64,000 bases of DNA from Clostridium hydrogeniformans DSM 21757 (GTDB lineage Bacteria > Bacillota > Clostridia > Clostridiales > Clostridiaceae). Each line of letters opens with the position of its first letter. Within the stretch, counting starts at the first letter, position 1. A program made the position numbers and the translations under genes. The notes beneath the pieces are model-generated. The model was not told the origin of the DNA. It ran no database searches and was given only the letters and a program-made list of their open reading frames with translations. This document shows positions 26,953 through 33,789 of this stretch, piece after piece. The DNA lies in contig NZ_KK366004.1 in NCBI RefSeq assembly GCF_000686705.1, positions 62,001 to 126,000 on the forward strand. Direction: 5' to 3'.

Positions 26953-27418
26953 AGAAGAGGAAAGATATTGTCATAATTGTAACGGAAAGGTTTTATTTAA
27001 GGATTCAGGTATAAGAAGGCAAAATGCAAATGGGAAAAATATATACCACTATGCAATATATAAATGTATAAATGGTCATACCTGGAATAAAAAGCTTGAA
27101 ACTTTTAAGACATTAGAGGGGGTATCTAATGATAGAGTTACAAGAGAAGAAAAGAAAGATAATATAACTATTATAAATATAAAAGAAGTTAAAAAAGAAT
27201 CTTTTTCTAAGATAATTATAAAGATTAATATTTTAGGAGATAAGATTAGAATAGATAAGCTTTTAAGTGATAATATAATGGGGATAAATAGAAATTATAT
27301 TATAGACTTAATAGATAGTGGAGATATTCTCTTAAATAATAAAAAGTTTAAGAAGAGTTCAAAAATAACAGGAACTAACAATATTATTATAGATATTCAT
27401 AAGGTGAATTTTAATTAA
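26909..27418 (+). CDS. Zinc-ribbon plus S4-like RNA-binding protein
   Basis: The 169-residue protein has two visible parts. Residues about 18-60 hold CHNCNGKVLF and, after an NGKNIYHYAIYKC stretch, a C-x3-H pair, consistent with a small zinc-binding ribbon. Residues about 112-165 (IRIDKLLSDNI, NRNYIIDLIDSGDILLNNK, KKSSKITGTNNIIID) follow the pattern of an S4 RNA-binding domain. This suggests an RNA- or ribosome-associated protein; the exact family is not recognised. GAGAGGGAGA precedes the ATG. It is alone and followed by a terminator. Confidence 0.75.
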   Translation: MELRVNWNIDLRNFKEEERYCHNCNGKVLFKDSGIRRQNANGKNIYHYAIYKCINGHTWNKKLETFKTLEGVSNDRVTREEKKDNITIINIKEVKKESFSKIIIKINILGDKIRIDKLLSDNIMGINRNYIIDLIDSGDILLNNKKFKKSSKITGTNNIIIDIHKVNFN

Positions 27419-27431
27419 GGTACCTTATTGA

Positions 27432-27465
27432 GAATAGACTTGCCGAAAGGTGGGTCTATTTTTAT
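27432..27465 (+). terminator. Terminator after zinc-ribbon/S4 gene
   Basis: Stem AATAGAC...GTCTATT with inner GCC/GGT around a GAAA-type loop, then TTTTTA. Confidence 0.8.
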
Positions 27466-27492
27466 GGTTATAATTATAGTAGATTATGATGA

Positions 27493-27517
27493 GAACCAAA
27501 ATATTCAATACAACGTC
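27493..27517 (+). promoter_or_regulatory. Putative ECF sigma autoregulatory promoter
   Basis: GAACC at 27493-27497 and CGTC at 27514-27517 are separated by 16 bases, the AAC/CGTC form used by Firmicute ECF sigma factors, and lie directly before the ECF sigma gene. This suggests positive autoregulation. Confidence 0.5.
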
Positions 27518-27550
27518 TTATAGATGAGAGATGACATTAGGAGGGGTTAG

Positions 27551-28099
27551 ATGGAGAAGGTTATTCAATTAAATGATGTTAAATCAGAAGATGATATATC
27601 ATTGGCAGTTAATGGGGATAAAGGAGCCTTTGTTAGAATTATTAATGAAAATAAAGGTTTAATGTATAAAATGGGGAGGACTATTTTAAGAGATGATAAT
27701 GATATATCAGATGCAATGCAGCAGGCTATATATAATGCTTATAAAAGTATAAATAAACTAAAGGATAAGAAAAACTTAAAACCATGGTTACTTAGAATTA
27801 TGATAAATGAATGTAACAATATTCTTAGGGAAAGACAGAGGGTAATTGTTGTAGAAAATGTAGTGGAAAATTCCTTTATAGAAGACTACAAAGTAGATAA
27901 AGACTATATCTTTCATGCAATTGGGGGTTTAGAAGATGAACTTAAGATTTTAGTATTGCTATATTACTATGAGGATATGAAAATTTCTAAGATTTCAGAA
28001 AAATTATCTCTACCTGAAGGCACTGTAAAATCAAGGTTATCTAGGGCAAGAAAGAAACTTTATGAATTACTTAAGGAGGATGTAGAATATGGAAGATAA
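27551..28099 (+). CDS. ECF-family RNA polymerase sigma factor
   Basis: The 182-residue sigma-70 group 4 factor has region 2 at about residues 20-85 (KGLMYKMGRTILRDDNDISDAMQQAI, the core-binding and -10 recognition part). Region 4 is at about 125-175 (LLYYYEDMKISKISEKLSLP, EGTVKSRLSRARKKLYELL). GGAGGGG precedes the ATG. The next gene overlaps by 11 bases and encodes a membrane protein of the DUF4179 type, so this is a sigma/anti-sigma pair. The promoter in front matches ECF type and suggests self-activation. Confidence 0.92.
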   Translation: MEKVIQLNDVKSEDDISLAVNGDKGAFVRIINENKGLMYKMGRTILRDDNDISDAMQQAIYNAYKSINKLKDKKNLKPWLLRIMINECNNILRERQRVIVVENVVENSFIEDYKVDKDYIFHAIGGLEDELKILVLLYYYEDMKISKISEKLSLPEGTVKSRLSRARKKLYELLKEDVEYGR

Positions 28100-29168
28100 G
28101 TTAATTGATAATTTAATAAAGGAAGAATTAAAGGATAATAATGTGCCGGATATAGTTAATGATAAAGTTAATGAGGCATTATTCAACATTTCGAAAGGTA
28201 ACTTAGATGAAGGTATTAGAGAAGATAAAAGAGGAAATAACTTTAGGGGAATAAAAATAGCTATAATATGTTTATGTCTTATTGGAGGTACAGGAGTAAT
28301 ATATAATAAAGAAATAGTAAGTTATGCAAAAGAGACTATAGTTACAGTTTTTAAATATATGAATGGTGAAAGAAGAATGAGTAAAGACTTTGATGAATAT
28401 TCCAATAAAATTATGGCAGAGGCTGAAGACAAAAATATAACTGTAAAAATAACTGATGTTATAAGCGATGGAGTATCTTTAAAGCTTGGCTATACAGTAG
28501 AAAATAATAATATTAAAAGTAAGGAGGAAAAGTATGAAATATCTCCTTTAGGTAATAGGAACAATAATCTTTTTTATATTAATGGGAAAGAGATGGCTTT
28601 GGATTCAGGATGGGCAAATACTGATAACTTAAGTAATAAGGTTACTATAATATCTGAATCCCATAGATTTAAAGAAAAGTTACCAGAAAAGTTTGATTTA
28701 GAGTGGAAAATAACTAGAATAAATGAAGTAGAAGGAAATTGGAATTTAAAGTTTACGGTTGATAGTAATGAGCTTATGAAACAAAGTAAAATAGTGAAAG
28801 TTAACAAGAGTTATACTCTAGGAGAAATAAAATATCAGATTAAAGAAGTTAGATACACTCCTATATCGAATTTTATTGATATAACTGGAGAAGCAGATGA
28901 AAACTATTATATTGGAGAAAGAGGAGAAGAAAATATAAAAGGACTTCTTGTAACAGATGAAGAAGGGATAGTTATTCAGGAGGAGTCTGGAATTTATTCT
29001 AAGTTACAAGAAGGAAAAAGAGTTACAACCTATACCTTAGATAGTCCTATTGAAAAATGTCCTAAGAAAATAAATATAGTTCCTTATACTAAAGATATGG
29101 GAAGAAAATATGTAGGAGAAAAGCTAGAATTAGAAAAAGTCCATAAAATAACCATAGATATGGAGTAG
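28089..29168 (+). CDS. Membrane-bound anti-sigma-like protein, DUF4179 type
   Basis: The 359-residue protein has a cytoplasmic N-terminal part of about 50 residues, a single membrane helix (IKIAIICLCLIGGTGVIYN, about 54-72) and a large extracytoplasmic beta-rich domain resembling DUF4179. The translation overlap with the ECF sigma gene and this topology indicate that it holds the sigma factor inactive until an envelope signal arrives. No zinc anti-sigma motif (H-x3-C-x2-C) was seen, in keeping with this family. The signal is unknown. Confidence 0.8.
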   Translation: MEDKLIDNLIKEELKDNNVPDIVNDKVNEALFNISKGNLDEGIREDKRGNNFRGIKIAIICLCLIGGTGVIYNKEIVSYAKETIVTVFKYMNGERRMSKDFDEYSNKIMAEAEDKNITVKITDVISDGVSLKLGYTVENNNIKSKEEKYEISPLGNRNNNLFYINGKEMALDSGWANTDNLSNKVTIISESHRFKEKLPEKFDLEWKITRINEVEGNWNLKFTVDSNELMKQSKIVKVNKSYTLGEIKYQIKEVRYTPISNFIDITGEADENYYIGERGEENIKGLLVTDEEGIVIQEESGIYSKLQEGKRVTTYTLDSPIEKCPKKINIVPYTKDMGRKYVGEKLELEKVHKITIDME

Positions 29169-29320
29169 TATAAAATATTATTTAAAGATAGAAAATGCAT
29201 TCTTTTAGAATATGAACAACTGTTAAATATATGTAAATACTTGCTTTTTTAAGAGTTTTGACATAAAAATGACATAGTAATACCTTATAATTTAATTATA
29301 AACTAAACAGGGGGATTACT

Positions 29321-30022
29321 ATGAAAGAGGAATTAAATAATTTTAATAATATAGAGAAAAATAAAAAAAGCAAAATGAATAGAAAACTGGTGTGTATAAT
29401 ATCAGGAGCGCTTGTTTGTATAGTTATAGGAACAGGGATTGGAAAAGAATCAAGGGCAATGGCTCTTACATTAAGTGATAAAAATAAGGAGTTAAAAGAC
29501 TTTTCTTATGTTCCAAGTAATATTAATGATATTAACATTACTTATGAAGACGAAAAAATAGATAAAAATTATAATAAAGACAAGAAAGTTAAAGATGCAG
29601 TTAAAAAGATATCACCAGTAGTGGCAACTATATCTTCTACTGTATATCCAAGTATCAACTTTAATAATGAAGATCAGGAAGATAAAAGGCTTTTAAGAGA
29701 AGAAATAAAGGAAGATTTTTATTATAATGACTATGTAGAGGAGAAGAGCAATACCATAGGTCTTGAAGTTACAGATATAGATAGCTCTAAGGCAGGTAGA
29801 TATAGATTAGAAGAAGGAGTTTATGTGTCTAATATTTCTAGTGACAGTGTGGCTAAGAAAGCTGGAGTAAAAGTAGGAGATGTTATAGTAGAATTTAATG
29901 GAGTATCAGTAAAAAGTGCTAATGATATAAATGCATTGAAAACTATACTTGGAAATAAGAATATAATGAACTTAGGTATAAATAGGGATGGACAAGAATT
30001 ATTAATTCCTATTACACTATAG
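29321..30022 (+). CDS. Membrane-anchored PDZ-domain protein, HtrA-like but lacking the protease domain
   Basis: The 233-residue protein has an N-terminal membrane anchor (about 22-42). A short segment AVKKISPVVATISSTVY near 95-111 resembles the beginning of the HtrA trypsin domain, and a C-terminal PDZ domain (about 140-232) contains GVYVSNISSDSVAKKAG, VKVGDVIVEFNGVSV and SANDINALKTIL. The whole region that would carry the His-Asp-Ser triad is missing. The result is a PDZ adaptor or an internally deleted HtrA. It lies downstream of the ECF pair and could be part of its envelope-stress response. Confidence 0.8.
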   Translation: MKEELNNFNNIEKNKKSKMNRKLVCIISGALVCIVIGTGIGKESRAMALTLSDKNKELKDFSYVPSNINDINITYEDEKIDKNYNKDKKVKDAVKKISPVVATISSTVYPSINFNNEDQEDKRLLREEIKEDFYYNDYVEEKSNTIGLEVTDIDSSKAGRYRLEEGVYVSNISSDSVAKKAGVKVGDVIVEFNGVSVKSANDINALKTILGNKNIMNLGINRDGQELLIPITL

Positions 30023-30128
30023 AAGATAAAATCTTATGAGATAGATATAAATAAATCTATTACATAAGGTTTTATTTTTAAGAGATGTTGAAGGATTAGT
30101 CCGATTATTATACCAAGAATCCATAACT

Positions 30129-30183
30129 AAGGGACAGTAGATAGTTTTGTTTTTACACAAAACTATCTACTGTCCCTTTTTAT
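30129..30183. terminator. Bidirectional terminator, 22-base perfect stem
   Basis: The arms AAGGGACAGTAGATAGTTTT and its complement (30129-30150 and 30157-30178) are flanked by A/T tails. They separate the PDZ gene from the convergent DMT transporter gene. Confidence 0.9.
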
Positions 30184-30184
30184 A

Positions 30185-31099
30185 TTATGCTATATTATTA
30201 GATTTTCTTCTAAACTTTTTAAGATCAAGTTGCATAAACATAACTGCTATTACTATTATAAGCATACCTACTATTTGAGAAAGGCTTAGGCTTTCTTTAA
30301 AAACTATATAAGCGAGAATACTTCCGCCAATAGGTTCAAGAGCTATAAGAATACTTGCAAGATTTGTATCTATATATTCTGTAGCTTTTACATAACAAGT
30401 ATTAGCTATAAATGTACTTAAAACACCAATCTCTAATATAGATGCTATAGGTACAAGTGGATTTTCATGATATCTTATTATATTGTAGGCTCCTTTAAAG
30501 TCTGTAAAGAAGGCTAAGAATATAGTACCAAAGATAAATCCATATATAAGCATTGTATCTTTTTCATATTTATTATTAACAAGTCTTGGAGCAATTATTT
30601 GAAGGGCAAATAAAACCCCTGTAGAGACTCCATATAATAATCCAATTAAATCTAATGATCCTTGGGAAGCACTAGTTATTTTTGATATAAGTCCACATCC
30701 TATAATAGCCATTATTATAGTTATAAGTTGTTGAAGCTTCACTCTTTCCTTAAAGAAAATCCTATTCATTAAAGTTACCCATATAGGATTAGTAAACATA
30801 AGTACTGTTGCTACAGATATTGGAATCCTAGATACTGCCATGTTAAAGCCAACAAAAGAAAAAGCAAAGGTAAATATTCCATATAGTGCACATATTATAA
30901 TTCCTTTTAAATCAATTTTAAGAGCTTCTCTATTATTTTTTAGTATCCAAAAGAAGAAGCCTATGGCAGCTATAGAAGTTCTGAAAAATGCTATGGTAAA
31001 TGGGTCAAAGTTTAATAAATCTAAATTTCTACTTACTATACCCATAAATGACCAAAATAATGCAGCGATAACCATTAGTCCTATTCCTTTTTTCTTCAT
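30185..31099 (-). CDS. EamA/DMT-family transporter
   Basis: The 304-residue protein has about ten membrane helices in two EamA repeats (about 5-135 and 150-290). MVIAALFWSFMGIVSRNL is near the start, and the end-of-repeat motifs include NPIWVTLMNRIFFKERV and ALEPIGGSILAYIVFKESL. DMT proteins export or import small metabolites; the substrate is not predictable. On the minus strand TAAGGAGG precedes the ATG at 31099. The gene stands alone. Confidence 0.9.
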   Translation of the reverse strand: MKKKGIGLMVIAALFWSFMGIVSRNLDLLNFDPFTIAFFRTSIAAIGFFFWILKNNREALKIDLKGIIICALYGIFTFAFSFVGFNMAVSRIPISVATVLMFTNPIWVTLMNRIFFKERVKLQQLITIIMAIIGCGLISKITSASQGSLDLIGLLYGVSTGVLFALQIIAPRLVNNKYEKDTMLIYGFIFGTIFLAFFTDFKGAYNIIRYHENPLVPIASILEIGVLSTFIANTCYVKATEYIDTNLASILIALEPIGGSILAYIVFKESLSLSQIVGMLIIVIAVMFMQLDLKKFRRKSNNIA

Positions 31100-31355
31100 A
31101 TGTTTCCTCCTTATAAAATAATTTTTCTGTATGTGAAATTTAAAAAAACTAAGAATAAAAACTATAAGATATAATAGGGCAAAAGTTTACTTATACTAAT
31201 TAACTTAGCTTTTAGATTTTATATTATAATAAGTATATACTAATAATTTCTATTTATAGCTTATGTTTAAAAATAAATATTATTTAGAATCTTTAATTAT
31301 ATTAAACTTATTATACAATTAGTAAAATTTTATCAGTATTAAGGGGGATATAAAT

Positions 31356-31844
31356 TTGAGAAGTATAACTTTATCTAATGGAGAAACTGTAGAAGTTAAT
31401 TGTTTAAGCTGTGCCATAACTAGTGAGATCATTGAGCCAGAAGGTGGAACCATAATAAATACAGAATATTTTCATGCACATCAAGATGTGGCATATCCTA
31501 TAGAAGGATTAGTAATTTTAGCATCAAAAAGGCATTTTAAGTCTTTAGATGAACTTACAGATGAAGAGGCTAAAGATTTTATAGATATAACTAGAAAAAT
31601 TAGAAAGGCTCAAAGAGAAGCTTTAGGAATTGAACATGTATATTATTTTTATAATGAAGATACTACTCATCACTTTCATTTATGGATGGTTCCAAGGTAT
31701 AAGTGGATGTATGAATTTGGACATTCTGTTCAATCTTTAAGACCAGTTTTATTACATGCTAGAAATAACTTAAATACTAAAGAAAATAGGAAAAGGGTAT
31801 TAGAAGGAATAGAAAAGTTAATGAGATATTTAAGATTAGTTTAA
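31356..31844 (+). CDS. HIT-family protein
   Basis: The 162-residue protein belongs to the histidine-triad nucleotide hydrolase/transferase superfamily. The motif THHFHLWMVPRYKW near residues 108-121 takes the place of the HxHxH triad, with Trp where the third histidine usually is; the N-terminal HQDVAYPIEGLVILASKRHF is the usual preceding strand pair. An NCLSC pair near 14-18 might bind a metal. It starts with TTG at 31356 after AAGGGGGA. It may hydrolyse dinucleoside polyphosphates, but the altered triad makes activity uncertain. Confidence 0.8.
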   Translation: MRSITLSNGETVEVNCLSCAITSEIIEPEGGTIINTEYFHAHQDVAYPIEGLVILASKRHFKSLDELTDEEAKDFIDITRKIRKAQREALGIEHVYYFYNEDTTHHFHLWMVPRYKWMYEFGHSVQSLRPVLLHARNNLNTKENRKRVLEGIEKLMRYLRLV

Positions 31845-32142
31845 AATAAAAAGTTTATTTCCTACATTTGGTTATTTTTATCAAAAAGTTATAATTTATC
31901 TCTATATTATTATGCTAAATTACAAAATAAAATAAAATTCAAAATAAAAATTACAAAATTTACTATATTATGTTTATAATAGAATAGGTGTAGTGAAAAC
32001 AATATAAACCTATAAATTCATAAAAAAATATATGATAAAATCAGCAATTTTTATAAAGTTAAAAAAAATCTATATTTAAGTGGATTAATAAATAATTTAG
32101 CATAATTTAATTATTAGAGAGATATAAAGTTGGAGGTGGATT
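31845..32142. other. AT-rich intergenic region
   Basis: About 300 bases without reading frame, hairpin terminator or recognised promoter. Confidence 0.4.
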
Positions 32143-32463
32143 ATGACTGGAATAGAGCTTATATATGAAGTTAAAAAAAACTTTGAAAATACGGAAAGTA
32201 TAGATAATCATATAGAAATTTGCTTTAATAGATCATTAAGTATAGTAATAACTTACTTGATCTTAAATAAATATACAGGAGAAATTCCTAAAACATTTAT
32301 TGAGTATTTAAATTTTCTTAAGGATATTGCCATAGGTGAATATATAAAGGACAATACAGTTCCTATGGAGATAAAAAAGAAAACAATATTAAATCATGAA
32401 TATAGAATAAATGAAGAAATTCTTATATTGTTTAATAGTTTTAAAGAAACAGTGGGATATTAG
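32143..32463 (+). CDS. Hypothetical protein, 106 residues
   Basis: A small soluble, helix-rich protein. The start is supported by TTGGAGGTGG. The sequence includes IEICFNRSLSIVITYLILNK and FLKDIAIGEYIKD. I recognise no family. It stands alone and is followed by a terminator, so it looks like a genuine single gene. Confidence 0.55.
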   Translation: MTGIELIYEVKKNFENTESIDNHIEICFNRSLSIVITYLILNKYTGEIPKTFIEYLNFLKDIAIGEYIKDNTVPMEIKKKTILNHEYRINEEILILFNSFKETVGY

Positions 32464-32535
32464 TATATTAGGAAGGTTTAAAATATTTGTTATAGGGTTT
32501 ATGTGTTAAAAATTTTTTATAGGGAAGTTAGTATT

Positions 32536-32593
32536 AGGTTCATTAAGTTTTTAAGATAAGTTTATATTAAAAACTAATGAACTTATTTTTTTC
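32536..32593 (+). terminator. Terminator after 106-residue protein gene
   Basis: Stem GTTCATTAAGTTTTTA / TAAAAACTAATGAAC with one mismatch, followed by TTATTTTTTT. Confidence 0.75.
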
Positions 32594-32694
32594 TTAAACT
32601 TAAAATATTATTTAAGTTTAAGAAAGAAGAGTTAATTTAGATAAATATATTGTAATAATCACACTTAAAGATAAGCCTTAATAGAATAAAACAT

Positions 32695-32778
32695 ATGAAC
32701 CGAGGTGGAATTTTAGGAGTACTTGATGATATAATAGATTTTGGAATTATAGATGTTATTAGAAATATCCGAGAATAA
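32695..32778 (+). CDS. Possible 27-residue protein upstream of ArsC/Spx-like gene
   Basis: The frame starts MNRGGILGVLDDIIDFGIID and ends 10 bases before the next start codon. Its composition (alternating hydrophobic and Asp residues) looks coding, but no good ribosome binding site precedes the ATG. It may be a small peptide or a leader. Confidence 0.3.
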   Translation: MNRGGILGVLDDIIDFGIIDVIRNIRE

Positions 32779-32788
32779 GGAGTAAAAT

Positions 32789-33130
32789 ATGATGAATATA
32801 CAAATATTTGGAACTAAGAAATGTTTTGATACAAAAAAAGCTGAAAGATATTTTAAGGAAAGAAGAATTAAATATCAGTTTATTGATTTGAATATAAAGG
32901 GATTAAGTAAAAGAGAGCTGCAAGGAGTTAGAGTAGCAGTAGGCATAGCGAAATTAATAGATTCTACAAAAAAAGAGTATAAGACCTTAAACTTAGATAA
33001 AATAAGAACTATGGAAATGAAGGAAGAAATACTTTTAAATAATCCTAAGGTTTATAAAACCCCAATAGTTAGAAATGGGAATAAGGCTACAGTAGGATAT
33101 GATCCAGAAACATGGAATTCATGGGAATAA
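32789..33130 (+). CDS. ArsC/Spx-family protein
   Basis: The 113-residue protein has the thioredoxin-like ArsC/Spx fold. The N-terminal FGTKKCFDTKKAERYFKERR has a single Cys at 10 or 11 instead of the CxxC of Spx, followed by the strand YQFIDLNIKGLSKREL and the C-terminal NNPKVYKTPIVRNGNKATVGYDPE. It is probably a redox protein of the YffB/ArsC-related group rather than an RNA polymerase-binding Spx. TAAGGAG precedes the ATG. Confidence 0.85.
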   Translation: MMNIQIFGTKKCFDTKKAERYFKERRIKYQFIDLNIKGLSKRELQGVRVAVGIAKLIDSTKKEYKTLNLDKIRTMEMKEEILLNNPKVYKTPIVRNGNKATVGYDPETWNSWE

Positions 33131-33230
33131 AGGACAAATAAAGATTAATTATTTATATGAATAAAGGTATATAAAATAAATGAAATATAGTAGATGATAC
33201 TAAATAATAAATTATGTTTAAGGAGATATG

Positions 33231-33668
33231 ATGAAAAAAGGAAGAAAGATCTTTATAACTATATTATACATATTTCAAATTGGAATACTGATTCCATCTA
33301 TAGTATTAGAATTATTATCTAAAGAGAAAATGGGTGTAATGAGATACTTAGTATATAAAAACACTGTTTTTCAAAAAGGATTCTTCAGTAGTAATTCTAT
33401 AAGGCTTTACAGTGGAATTTTAATAGTTATGGCTTTAGCTTTAATAATATATGGATTAAGAGATATAAGAAAACTTAGGGGGTATAGCTTATTAGTTACA
33501 GTAGGAGCAATAGTTTTTAGTATAGGAACAGTTATGTCCTTTAACCTAAAATATATGCAAGAAATGTTAGGATATCATTTTTTACTAATAAGTTTTTTAG
33601 TTGTTACATTAATACAATATATAAAGTCAGTTATTGTTCTAATGAATAAGAAAGAAATAAATAATTAA
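33231..33668 (+). CDS. Four-helix membrane protein, unknown function
   Basis: The 145-residue product has hydrophobic segments at about 8-28, 61-80, 86-106 and 112-136. AAGGAG precedes two ATG codons; the second (33231) has the better spacing. The family is not recognised. A terminator-like hairpin follows the stop codon. Confidence 0.6.
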   Translation: MKKGRKIFITILYIFQIGILIPSIVLELLSKEKMGVMRYLVYKNTVFQKGFFSSNSIRLYSGILIVMALALIIYGLRDIRKLRGYSLLVTVGAIVFSIGTVMSFNLKYMQEMLGYHFLLISFLVVTLIQYIKSVIVLMNKKEINN

Positions 33669-33675
33669 TTTAAGG

Positions 33676-33712
33676 AGTTGCCTCACAATGATAAAAGTGA
33701 GGCAGCTTCATT
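33676..33712 (+). terminator. Terminator-like hairpin
   Basis: Stem GTTGCCTCAC / GTGAGGCAGC with a 10-base loop, then a mixed T-rich tail. Confidence 0.65.
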
Positions 33713-33789
33713 CCATTTTATAATAGTTTCAACTTAAAAAGTATATTACATATAATGGTTATGATAATACTTTGATAAGGAAAGAAACA

